From contig NOKP01000051.1 in the NCBI GenBank assembly GCA_002682825.1, positions 124,001 to 188,000 of the forward strand: a stretch of 64,000 nucleotides of DNA. The letters run 5' to 3'. This stretch comes from Neonectria sp. B-13. Taxonomy: Eukaryota > Ascomycota > Sordariomycetes > Hypocreales > Nectriaceae. Positions 1 through 10,512 of the stretch are shown one piece after another; position 1 is the first letter of the stretch; each line of letters begins with the position of its first letter. A program made the position numbers and the translations under genes. The notes beneath the pieces were generated by a model. The model was not told the origin of the DNA. It did no database searches and saw only the letters and a list, made by a program, of their open reading frames with translations.

Positions 1-1105
1 CTTCGGGGTATAGAAGCATTGCCTGCACGAAGGCATAGATAGTGTTGGATGTGGTATCTGATCCGGCCTCGAGGAGCGTGCCAGCGATGTAGGCGGCCTG
101 GTCGTCGTCAAAGCCATCTTTCTCCTGCGCCTCGGCCAGTCCTTTGCAGAAGCAAGGCTTTATGGTACCATCTGCGATATTCTTCTTTGCCTTTAGCCAG
201 TGGGCGAGATATAGAGCCTTCTCTTTCTGGTGCAGCTCCTTCGCTTTCTTCTGCATCGGCACGAGAAAATCGGGCAGGCTTCTCAGGAAAGGGAAGGATT
301 CGAGGAGAGCGGCGACACCGGTCTGGTTGAGCTCTGCAAACTCGGAAAATCCATCGAACAACTGGGTGAGTTTTGGATCTTGATAGATGGGTGAACGCCA
401 GCCGAAGACCATGGTGGTTGTGAGAGCATTTGAGTATCGTCGAATGTGTTCAAGGAACTGGTCAGGTTGGACAATCATGTCGTGCAACAGCTGTTTGTTC
501 TCAAGGTCTTGATATGGCACGTAGCTCTTGGAAGTCGTCACGTTGAGGAGCGTATGTACCAGTTTACGGAACTTTGTCACATTAGCTGCGTGTTCATTCA
601 GAGGACGTCTTTGGTGTTCTTACCGATCTCCAGGTTGGACCATAACCCTGTATAGAGCGCACAGTATGTTAGTGCCGTTTGAAGTACTGGAATTACAAGA
701 GTGACGAACCATCATCAAAAGCCGGAGCCCGCCGCTGGCGAGGGTCTGGCCAACGTACATTTCCTGCCGGTGAGAGTAAAGCGCACTCTTCCGGTCCAGT
801 AAGTCCTTAACAGCCTGATCGCTTGACAAGACAATAAGGGTCTTGGTTCCCAGAATCAGGCTGTACACAGGGCCATATTCATCCGCCCACTTTCGAAACT
901 GGAGGTGGGCATCCCGTGTAGGCATCTGATCTAGTTAGCAGGGATGCACTATGATGAGAAAGGTCGTAGCGCCTACCAAGTGAATGTTGCCAATAATAGG
1001 CAGTGTAGGGGGTCCCGGTGGGTAGCTCTTGGGTCTTCTCCCTATGAAGAGAAGCCGCACAAGGATGGCAGCTAGCGAGACCCAAAGCAGTTGTGTGGCC
1101 AGCAT
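1..1105 (-). CDS. Cytochrome P450 monooxygenase, 5' part (gene runs off the left edge)
   Basis: A haem-thiolate monooxygenase, normally anchored in the ER membrane and fed by P450 reductase; the substrate cannot be read from sequence. Four exons are visible on the minus strand: 1105-977, 925-710, 647-624 and 571 to the edge, all joined in frame by GT-AG introns. The protein opens with a hydrophobic anchor of about 20 residues, then the proline hinge YPPGPPTLPIIGN. Exon 2 carries RKWADEYGPVYSLILG, and the 24-nt exon 3 encodes GYGPTWRS. The last stretch before the edge holds the helix-I oxygen-binding motif AGSDTTSNT. The ExxR and haem-cysteine motifs lie outside the window. I chose the ATG at 1105 because the in-frame ATG at 1168 would place a polar stretch ahead of the anchor. 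It is divergent from the regulator at 1481, which suggests shared control. Confidence 0.9.
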
Positions 1106-1480
1106 GGTGTCTATCTGAGTCTGGCTCGATTGAACAATACTGGTCAGTATGGAAGGATGAAAGGGCATTTTAGAAGTGTTGTTTTATAGACGTCGTGTCT
1201 CTCGCCCCCTTACTGCGATTGATGGGGACGCAGCGGAGTGAGGTGGGATGGGAGTCTAGTCTAGATGATTGATTCCTCGATTCTGATACGTCTCCCACAA
1301 CAGCTCCGACGGGGAAGACTGCACCCCGCTTCCCCGCAATTACCGGTAGAACATCCGAGATGCGGAGGTGGCTTGCTCCTTTTGGCAAAGAGAGCCTAAA
1401 AGAAAAGCATCATCAGCGGTACTCAAGAAACTTGACCCTCCCCCTCCTCCCTCGCACATCCCACATTTGCGAAAGCCCAC
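1106..1480. promoter_or_regulatory. Divergent promoter between P450 and dual zinc regulator
   Basis: A 375-bp gap lies between the start codons of the P450 (minus) and the regulator (plus). It holds two everted CGG-type half-site pairs of the kind Zn2Cys6 proteins can bind: CCG-N1-CGG at 1306-1312 and CCG-N5-CGG at 1355-1365. A pyrimidine-rich tract (about 1436-1460) precedes the regulator start. Use of these sites by the adjacent regulator is inference only. Confidence 0.4.
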
Positions 1481-3904
1481 ATGTCCGACACAATGTCCGA
1501 CGTCGTGCCTACTTCTGAACCCGGCTATTCCTGTTCCGTCTGTCCTAAGACCTACAAGCGACGCGAGCACCTTCAGCGCCACGCAGCCTCCCACAGTACC
1601 ACCCGCTTCTACCGATGTACCTTGTGCGGCCAGTCGTATCAGAGAGCGGATGTGCTTAGGCGGCACTCTCAGACCTGCCAGGGCAAGACCAAGGTCGGAG
1701 GGCCATGGTCCAGTGGGCGACGAGCTTGCGATCTCTGTGTTCGGCAGAAGAAGGCCTGCAGCACTGGCCGACCGTGTGAGAATTGCCGTCGCAAGTCTGC
1801 GCCGTGCTGTTATTCTTTTGGAGATGGTTCGGGGGTAGCAAGGAAGGACGAAGATGGTTCAAGTCCAGGTACAGAGATTGAGTCACTTGTCAGCAGCGAA
1901 GTGTTCGCTGTCCCATCTGGCGACGTCATCATGCCAACTGTCACCTTGGGAGACAATTCACCATTCGAATACCTCGGCAGTTACACCTCAGTCTCCGACT
2001 TGCTTGAAGGTTCAAATACCAACCCAAGCTGGCTAGATTTCTTCAACCTCGCCGCCATAAGCTCTCAATCGACCGAGCCCCAACTCCAACTCGATAACTA
2101 CTCATTTCACTTTCTGGATAACTTCACCAGCCGGACTGGGCTTGTGGATTCATTCGACTGTGGGACTCTCGATCAACGTGTTCAAGTTGTGTCGTCATTT
2201 TTCAAGACCGAGGGAGCCACGCAAGCTGTTCTCACTACGAGCTTGGAAGTTCCAGGAAACCCATTGACCACGATACATGTCGATTCTGCATCGACAAACC
2301 CTCCACTTCTCCTCCAGCCGTCGATTCAATACGACCCTCTTATCATAAAAACGCACCAGATCCTTCTACAGGTCAAGGAAGTTGTCACTGTGAAGCCCCG
2401 CAACAGCGTTGTAACACTGGAATGGTCCACTATCCTAGAGCAGAGATGTATGCAGTTCTTTTCGCCACAGAGTCTTCGCAAGTTCCTTGCATTGTTCTGG
2501 CACATATGGCATCCTAACGTCAACTTTGTGCATCGACCTTCCTTCGACCCAGAAAGCTCCAAGTCGATCCTCGTGGCTGCTATGGCACTGATTGGTAGGG
2601 CGCCCAAGAATTCTTCCCTCCTTCCTTCGGTTTAAGTAATGTACGCTGACACAGAAAAGGGGCCAGCGTTTCGCCTGACAAATCAGATAATGAACAAGCA
2701 AAGATATGGTTCAACTGTATAGAGGAGATGGTCTTCACCGATGACGACTTCTGCAATGATCCGCTCTACGCCTACGACACCACAGTTCTGGACCCTGCTA
2801 CAAATATCTGCAAGATTCAAGCTCTTCAGGCTGCGTATATCGTATGCCTCTACCAGAACTGGGAGGGAACAGATGCCAACAAGCGACGCATCCGTCGATA
2901 TCGTTTCAGCACGGTCGTATCTGTAATTATCCCCCCTCCACCTCTCACCAAGGAGACAAATAGTACTAACCATCTCGTAGATGGCTAGGGATATCGGGAT
3001 CATGTCCGCTAGACATCCAGACTATTCTGCGGTGTCCCAATATGAATTCAACTGGAAAGACTATGCCGCGAGGGAACAACTTATCCGGTAAGGGCGTTTG
3101 ATAAACTTCGACATCACTCTGCACTATTCACTGACGCCACTCTCCAAGTATTTTTCTCTGGATCTATCTGCTAGACCACGCTTTCGTCATATTTAACAAC
3201 CTCCCACCTCGAATGGTAATCCAGGAGATGAGCATGCACATGGCGTGGCCCGAGGCTTTATTTCAGGCAACCACAGCTTCAGAGTGTGCGCAGGAGGTGC
3301 ATGCCTGGATTTTGCGCTCTACTCCGATGTGCAACATAACCTTCCGCAAAGTTGTCGAGAGCTTTTGTAAAGACTCAATTGGACCCGTGATGCGACGATG
3401 CTTCGCAGATCTTGGTCCTCTCAATCTCTTTGCGATTGTGTCCGGTAAGACTCAAAAGATGCTACGTCGATCTCAACTATGTTGATGCTGAGTTGAATGC
3501 TAGCGTTTCACTCCCTCATATTTCAACACCAAAACTCATTTGGCGGTGACGACCAGCTCCAGGCTATCCGCAACGCATTAAATAACTGGAAGTCCACATG
3601 GGAGACCTACTCCAATGAGCTTTCTTCCTCGCCTCCGCATGCCATGGTTGACAGGCATAACCCGTTACCGGACGACATGTGGAAGAGAATAGGCTTCATG
3701 CGTCATTCACCAGAGTACTGGCTACTCGCAAGCCTTCTAGTGGATCGACTTTCAAGCTCCGTTGATCCAGCGCCGAGCTTTGACCCAACACTCCTAGATA
3801 ATGGCGGCGCGACGCATGAACCTATCTTGAGCAGATATGATCAAACGAGCATGCGTCAGGTCAACAACCTGATTACGGGGTTCCAGAATGTACATATACG
3901 CTAG
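1481..3904 (+). CDS. Transcription factor with two C2H2 fingers plus Zn2Cys6 cluster
   Basis: A predicted nuclear DNA-binding regulator of 724 residues. Exons are 1481-2594, 2660-2916, 2981-3087, 3149-3444 and 3504-3904, all in phase. Residues about 17-65 form two C2H2 fingers (CSVCPKTYKRREHLQRH and CTLCGQSYQRADVLRRH). They are followed at about 78-108 by a Zn2Cys6 cluster starting CDLCVRQKKAC. The middle and C-terminal parts resemble the fungal-specific transcription factor domain (FWHIWHPNVNFVHRPSF, then AKIWFNCIEE, IFLWIYLLDHAF and ALNNWKSTWETYSNEL). Tandem C2H2 plus Zn2Cys6 regulators are a known fungal subgroup that often controls secondary-metabolism or catabolic genes. The P450 just upstream and the alcohol dehydrogenase downstream are candidate targets. 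The C-terminus (FQNVHIR) is short, and a further small terminal exon cannot be excluded. Confidence 0.9.
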
Positions 3905-3994
3905 GTAGAGCTAGATACGACGAAGGCAGTCAAGTGATCCAGATAGCTACTATTAAGAGAGAGACACACAATGTAACCTTCTTATTTGCTTCCT

Positions 3995-4345
3995 TTCATG
4001 TTGTCAAACATCATAGGTGGGGCATCGACGATGGCTTTAATGGCGACAGGTGCCTCCCTGGGGCCGCAATATGATTCAGGACTCCGTCCGGTAAGCCTAC
4101 ATCCTGGAACACCAAATATATAGCCCATAGAGTCCAAGGGCTCATCTCAGAGCCCTTGAAGACTACGGTGTTGTCAGCGGCTACTGCGACGGCGAGGAAA
4201 CCTAGCGCATGAGGGGCATTCCTGTGAACTATTACCCCAACACTTGCAGCTCTATATTAGGTTTCCAGCTTACCAGTGCGCCATAGCCAGAATCACGCCA
4301 AAAGCTCTTTAAGGACAATGGGGTCTTGAAGTGCCATGTTCAAAG
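3995..4345 (-). pseudogene. Decayed aldehyde dehydrogenase fragment
   Basis: Reading the minus strand from about 4240 gives an uninterrupted stretch that looks like the N-terminal cofactor domain of an NAD(P)-dependent aldehyde dehydrogenase: a GVI...NAPHALG segment, then DNTVVFKGSEMSPWTLWAI, then VFQDVGLPDGVLNHIAA. A one-base frame change near 4042 then leads into REAPVAIKAIVDAPPM, the usual continuation in salicylaldehyde/benzaldehyde-type dehydrogenases. Upstream, MALQDPIVLKELLA may be the original start near 4345, but stops lie between it and the conserved part. The catalytic Cys/Glu half is absent. The relic points away from the aryl-alcohol dehydrogenase at 4668, a plausible former enzyme pair. 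Confidence 0.6.
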
Positions 4346-4667
4346 TCAACGCAATGCGGCGAGAAGTTGATCGAAATAATAGACTCACCGAATCTGAACA
4401 GAGACATCTTACAGATAAAGGTTCAATCAGGTTGTAGCCCACTTGCATCTAGATGAGGTCTTGTTGGTGTACTTTCGAGAGCCGGGAATAAGTCTCGGAG
4501 TGGTGGGAGAGAACTCGATCATCCCCCCCACATCGTCTCCGACCGGTATTTTCCAGCGGCAAATCGACGCGGGGTCTGTCGTCTCGACAGTGACAATCAC
4601 AATGATTAAAAGACCAGGAATACCCATCGTCAAGTGGCACGTCACGGGGCTAGTTCCATCTCACAGC
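4346..4667. other. Gap between aldehyde dehydrogenase relic and alcohol dehydrogenase
   Basis: About 320 bp separate the relic from the alcohol dehydrogenase start. No conserved coding frame was recognised. It probably holds the promoter of the dehydrogenase and, formerly, the divergent aldehyde dehydrogenase promoter. Confidence 0.35.
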
Positions 4668-5969
4668 ATGCCAGCAATGACAGGAACAACTACAGCACTC
4701 GTCGTACCGGTGCTCGATGGCCGTTTCGAGCTCCAGCAAATATGCCTCGACTCTCTCCAACCAGATGAGGCTCTCGTCGAGATACATGCATCTGGCATCT
4801 GCCATACAGACATCTCTTGCGCCAGTGGCAAGTTGCCGTGCGCTCCGAATGCAGTGCTCGGTCACGAAGGCAAGTTACTATGAAGCGCATAGAACAACCC
4901 CTCGAACTGAAGTTACTGAGAATTGCTTTCTTTGACAGGAGCGGGAGTGGTTCTTGAGACAGGCTCTGCTGTCACGACAGTTGCCAAGGGGGACAAGGTC
5001 CTCTTATCGTTTTCCTACTGTGGCTCCTGCACTGGATGCTCATCCGGCCACCCAGCGTACTGCTATAGCTTCAACGACTTCAACTTTGGCGGGAGGCGCC
5101 CCGACGGTTCAGCGGCCATGTTCACCACAAAGAACGGCCAGCGGCAGCCACTGTATAGTACCTTTTTTGGCCAAAGTTCCTTCGCCAGGCACACCATAGT
5201 TCAACGCTCAAGCCTCATCAAGGTGCCACCATCGACACCTCTCAGCCTCTTTGCGCCACTGGGTTGCGGCATACAGACGGGCGTCGGCGCAGTCTTCAAC
5301 ACCTTGAATGTCAATCCCGGCAGCTCGCTAGCCGTCTTCGGTGTGGGATCAGTTGGAATGGCGGCCGTCATGGCTGCCAAGGCACGACAGGCCGGCACGA
5401 TCATCGCCATTGACCTTAACCCCGACCGGCTTGCGCTCTCCAAACAGCTGGGCGCCACCCACGGCGTGCTCGGGGCTGATCAGGTTGCCATCATCGAGCA
5501 GATTCGAAACATTTGCCCTCCCATTGGCGTCGACTTTGCTGTCGACTGTACTGGCGTTCCATCTGTTATCGAGACCATGGTGGCAGCATTGGGGATGAGG
5601 GGGAGGGCTGCGACAGTGGGCGCGCCTGGCGGCAAGGTTCATGCCAATATTGATATCATGAGTCACCTCACCTACGGAAAGGAGTATGTAGGTTGCTCTG
5701 AAGGCGACAGCAACCCAGTGAACGTAAGTCCTTCCTTGGCGAAACGTGGGCTTACAGCGTATGCTTGGATGCATGGCTTTGGCTTCGCTACGATGCTTCT
5801 ACTGACTGCTATCCTGGTACAGTTTATCCCTCATTTGATTGACATGCATTCCCAAGGGCTTCTCCCTCTTGAAAAGCTGGTTTCCTTTTATGATGTGAAC
5901 GACCACGAGAAGGCCATTGCAGACACGAAAAGCGGGAAGGTGATCAAGGCGGTACTCAGATGGAGCTGA
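4668..5969 (+). CDS. Zinc-dependent aryl/benzyl-alcohol dehydrogenase (MDR family)
   Basis: Oxidises an alcohol, probably aromatic, to the aldehyde with NAD(P); cytosolic. The 377-residue protein comes from exons 4668-4869, 4939-5723 and 5823-5969. Intron 1 starts with GCAAGT rather than GT; only this junction joins GHE to GAGVV in frame. Catalytic zinc ligands are seen as SGICHTD (Cys, His) and GHE. The structural-zinc cysteines lie in CGSCTGCSSGHPAYC, and the Rossmann glycine motif is VFGVGSVGMAAV. Intron 2 is 99 nt with no in-frame stop, so retention would add 33 residues, but the spliced product gives the expected DSNPVNFIPHLIDMHSQG. It is divergent from a decayed aldehyde dehydrogenase, the natural next enzyme. 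Start could also be the ATG at 4677. Confidence 0.9.
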
Positions 5970-8900
5970 TGGCAAGAGTCGTGAAAATACAATTCTCATT
6001 CCGAACCATCTACAGTCTTCTCGCAACTTTCTCGGTCGTTGTTCTCACCTCGTCACGATCTACGCTGCAAACATGGAGCCACAGGGACCATGACTTTGGG
6101 CATTTTTATCAAACAATATTTCGCTCGAAAGCTGCTACTGCAGAGTATTTGGGTTCGGTTCCCCGTTGGAGCCTAATCTAAATAGTCCCTTAACTAGCCC
6201 ATTCCATTCATCTATGCGAGCTGAGGGACATACTTTTAGGCGCAGCCCTTGGGCATAAATATTTCAATGTGCCTGGATGCGAACGCGCCTTTGCATTACC
6301 TGTCTCAAAAGCCTTCCAATCGGTTTCAGGAGCCGATTTGAGAACTTGGTCGATGCTAGGCCCAGGCAAAATGCCAAGATTGTATGGATCATACGCCAAG
6401 CTTTCGCTCTGCGGGCTGCGATCTGGTTACTGGCCCCTGCATTTATCAGTTCTAAGCATGTCGCAGCGATCGGTCAAGAATTTGGCCTGTAGGTAAATTC
6501 GTCACCCGAATCTTCTAACTGGATATGAATTTTCTCCTCAATATCGCTGGTTCTAGTTCGTAGCAGCGACAACTCGACTGATGGGTTTAGTCTGCACTGG
6601 GTGCATCTCCCACCAACAAAATATATCTACTATTTTCTATATACTGTAAGGAGATGCGCCAGGGCTAGGGACTGACTGCCGGCCGGAAACCGAGTGCTCC
6701 GCGCTCCCTTATCAATTGATGTGTGGCGCTGTATCCGCAATATGTGCGGATACTGATTGATCCTTTGGTCCTACTCATCAACAGCTTCATTTTACAGCAA
6801 CAGGGGGCAGCAGTAATAGAAGCCAGATAACAGCCAAGCTGACTGGCGGCAGCGGCGTCTGAATAGCATCATGAAAGCTTATACACTAAAGACACAGTCA
6901 AGAGAGAGAATCCAGACTAAAGTCACATTTACGCCTGTGTTACAGCACATTGGTGCCCGCAAAGGAAAATCCGAATGCAGGTAGAGGCTTATGGCACTCA
7001 AAGGGATAAGAGCACCGTTAGGCGTTCAACACGTGGCTTTCTCGGTTCCGTTATGTGGTATGATGGGTGGCGGCTTGCCATGTATCGGTTGGATCTGGAA
7101 TGGCAGTGTCTGTTACTAGCTGAATGTGGGCCACGGCACGTTCGGCGCCATGATGATGATTGGAAACGCCCCATGGAGGGCACCAGAGAGTGTTTTTTTT
7201 TTTTAAAAATACCGCAGTGCCTCTGGACTGATGAACTCATGAGATCTAGCTCTATAGACCCTAGCAAGGATAGCAAGCCTTGCCCGAGACTTTACTAAGA
7301 GGTATAAAAAAAACGGAGAGCTAGGTATGTAGATCCTATCCTGCCTGCTACCAACCCACTTTTCCGTCTTGGGGGAGGACGCGGAGTTGCCTCATTCACA
7401 TTCCTTAAATACGTTCCGCAGATCAGCGGGGGAGAGAAGACCGCATTCACCAAGAGCTCAAACTGAAAACGGTTGAAGCATCGAGAGCCCATAGATTCAC
7501 CAATCATATCATCTGGCCCCTACCTCCCTCACAACCTTCCCAGCTATAGGCTTTAATAATATCTTTAGGCATGTCTTCCGCTTCCCTGACTCAGTGGGAA
7601 CTTCTGACCGACCTGGGCCACATTCTTGCGTTTCCCCAAAAACATAACTCCTTTTTTCTTCTTTAACATGTAGCGATACATCTACATTGACACATTTGCA
7701 GCTCAAATATGACGTCCTAATAACTGGATGTTTCAGAGAGAATAAACCATTGTGTCGTCGATTTCGCGCGACCGGAGTTCAATACTAGCAGGCAGGGCTG
7801 CAATTGAGACCGCTGTCATAGCAGCTGGTTTTCACTTCCTTGAGTATCTTTATTATCACTTATTTCTTTTAACTTGATCCACTTATGATCGTTGGCAGAA
7901 AGCCGCTTCCATCTCTAAGGCTTGCACAATCACCGTGTCCCTACTTCCGACTTCGCCGTTCTAGGACCGCTTTCTTTTGTGTAGTGTCTCTGCACTGAGT
8001 GCGCATTCCACCAACAAACTATATATTTATTATATGGGCCACTTTGCGTTCCTATGCCGCTTCATTTTCTTTTCTTTAGAGGGATAGGTCCATAGTTCCC
8101 ACGTAAACCCAACACATGAACTTGTTTTCAGCAGTTGACTCTTCCTCATTACGGCCGAGGTCTTGCATTTCTCATGTGATCCAAGTGTGCTTGCATTCTA
8201 GTGATATGCCCTAGAGACTCGTAGCAGCCGAAGTTCTCGGGAGTGTCGATCGATCGCATTCTGGAGTAAAGCCATCAATGACGGTGTTCTAGGCAGTCCT
8301 TGCCGTTCGCCTACCTTATCCCGCAGACGTACCGAGGTTGCTCCAACGCTGATGTTAATCCCCCATGAGTACGAGCCGTCCACCCTCACAGATCCTCCAC
8401 ACCAGAGTCTACCTTCTCTAACTGGAAATTCACTAATCATAAAGCCCAGTGCCGACGATCACAACACGCAACGAAGCGTCAGATTCCGTAGCCTCCTGTA
8501 ACTGACCTGTCAGCCAATGGCGATCCCATATTGATGCAACAGCACATGGCACACACAAGTCAATGACGATGGCAGTCTGAGACCTGCCGCCAGGTGGCTG
8601 CCTGACCTCGCACAGCGGTGCTATCTCCGTTATCTTACAACTGCTTCCGCTACGGGCAGACCGATCAGCCTGACTTGGTGGAGGTGGCGACTGAATTCCA
8701 CGAGCTACTGTTCCAGCGGCGGGCAGAACGGGACGGGGCTCGCAGACGGACACAATACAGCAGCATAATAGCTGAACTTACATTACATATCATACGACAT
8801 AACCTCCTTACAGAACGCCAGTGATCACAACGAGTAGTATACAGCAATAATAATCGCTGGTTTAGGGTATCACATGCCACAAATAATTCCCTTCTAACCA

Positions 8901-9180
8901 TAGACTTTTGATATCACATTTCATAAGAAGAGTTTCTACTGACTAGCAATTAAGAGAAGTATTATGGATTATCTTCCGTTTCCCGATATATGCGTGGAAA
9001 TGTATCGTAAAATATGATAATGTATAAAGGATGAAAGAGTACACATCCAAGGTACTCTCTCCAAGCCCAATAAATTCCTAATTCCTATTACGTCTTATCC
9101 CAAATCAAATACGACTCTATTTTAAACTTGGAGTCCACTATCAAGACCATTACTTCTCATCTGAACAATATTGAATCGAC
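5970..9180. other. Gene-poor region
   Basis: About 3.2 kb without a convincing gene. Short open frames exist on both strands (for example 6208-6399 minus, 8198-8440 minus, 8433-8753 minus), but none shows a recognisable domain. A diverged repeat pair lies at about 6590-6645 and 7986-8034, and the T-run at about 7193-7204 is low complexity. The last 250 bp are AT-rich and contain the promoter of the hydroxylase at 9181. The stretch looks like old, mutated mobile or duplicated DNA. Confidence 0.4.
6590..8034 (+). repeat. Diverged direct repeat pair
   Basis: A segment at about 6590-6645 and another at about 7986-8034 share the run tctgcactg-gtgc-ccaccaacaaa followed by an AT stretch. By eye roughly four in five bases match over about 48 bp. 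The differences are mostly transitions, as expected for an old repeat altered by RIP-like mutation. No longer element could be traced. Confidence 0.4.
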
Positions 9181-9967
9181 ATGAACCTTCAAGAAGTATG
9201 GAGCAAAACCGTTGATCGATACCCTGCGGGGCTCATCGAGCTTGCTGGTTGTACCTCTATGCAACTTTTCGTGACCTTTGCCTATGGGTCGATTTACATG
9301 CTCTTTGTCCCTGACAGCCGAAAGGCGATGGGGAAGTGTTTCCCGTTTGTGGTATCCAACTCTTTTTATGTGTTTTTAGTTCATGCTGTCTCTCTTCACA
9401 TGTATGCGAGAAGCATAGGATCCACCGATGGGTTTCTAAATGTCTCATTCACGGATGTGTCAAAGACAGTGCCGTCCTTGAGGGATTTCATCAAAGGATT
9501 TGCAGTCGGATATGTTATTTACGAGGTTATATTTTACTGTGTTCATCGTTTATTGCACACCAAGTGGTTGATGCGTAATATGCATCACTTTCATCACTCG
9601 TTTAAGGAGGAAGTGCCATGGGCCTTTTTTTACGTTCATCCTGTGGATTACGTTTCCGTCGTGTTTGGCATTGCGATTGGGCTGGCCAGCTTGGTCAGAG
9701 CGAACGTGCTGGGGCTTTTTTTTGGAATCGGGTTTTTCATGTTTATTTCTCAAAAGATTCATACTGGATATGGACTTCCGGGTTTGATGTGGCATGATGG
9801 TCACCATGCGAAGTGGGGGACGAACTACGGAGCAATAGGTTTGGCGGACTATTTAGGTGGCACACTGCTGCTTAGAAAAGGTTGGTTAACACATTTTCTA
9901 ACCGTGGTTAAGAGTAGCTAACTGGTGTTATCTTATAGCTTTCAAACCGACTGCAAAGGGACAATGA
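9181..9967 (+). CDS. Fatty-acid hydroxylase/sterol desaturase superfamily membrane protein
   Basis: A di-iron membrane oxygenase that would hydroxylate or desaturate a lipid or sterol-like substrate in the ER. Exons 9181-9880 and 9939-9967 give 242 residues. The intron has GT, a CTAAC branch site and TAG, and adds the tail AFKPTAKGQ; unspliced, the frame would end at 9921. All three histidine boxes are present: HRLLH, HHFHH and HDGHH. Several hydrophobic segments flank them (for example around YEVIFYCVH and FGIGFFMFIS). It is shorter than ERG3/ERG25-type enzymes and resembles small secondary-metabolism members of the superfamily. It stands alone between gene-poor stretches, and the substrate is unknown. 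Confidence 0.85.
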
Positions 9968-10512
9968 AGCTTACACCTCAATTTGAAGCTCGGGTATATC
10001 TTTTCTTTGGTTCACATGTTGTCTTCTTCTGTGGGATCTGGGCCGCTATTTGCTAAGTTGGGTTGCGGACATTGCAATGTTTCTGTTGGCTAGGGACCTC
10101 TTTCAACAATTGGTCCAATCCAGCCTAAGATAAAAGGGAGATTGGGACTGACAAAGTCCATCAAAAGTCACCATATCATCAGCTTAGGCAATAAATTTGA
10201 GAGCCAAATAAAATCGCATTTACAGTCACTTTTGAGCGTCCCTTTTAATCAAGATGCCCTAAAGCCACTAACTCTTTCAGTTTCCGAAATTGCTGGTGTT
10301 TTGGCCGTCTTTCAACCTGCCCAAAGACGCTTCGTGTCCCTCCGGGAGAACGGCTCGGGTACTCACGTAAGAGTGGGCAGATCGAGATTGGACTACCAAG
10401 AGTACGCGGCACTGTTTTCGTGTTAATTAACGACATCTTCACATTAAACAAGGACTCTTTACGACGACCATCAATTACTCGGACCCTAACATTAAGATAT
10501 AAAACTATCGCC
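9968..10512. other. Intergenic region
   Basis: About 545 bp between the hydroxylase and the 3' end of the HET gene. A 94-codon plus-strand frame at 10142-10426 has no recognisable domain. I see no other feature. Confidence 0.35.

Noticed and set aside
2435..3003. Minus-strand frames inside the dual zinc regulator
   Set aside because: Antisense shadows; the plus-strand exons carry the conserved transcription-factor sequence in consistent phase.
7755..7800. Possible tRNA B-box (gagttcaatacta)
   Set aside because: No matching A-box, acceptor stem or anticodon arm could be built around it.
8198..8753. Two minus-strand frames, one ending SLRVVIVGTGLYD
   Set aside because: The piece recalls the start of a FAD-binding motif, but the glycine pattern is not completed and the next frame shows no flavoprotein features. 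Too weak to call even a relic.
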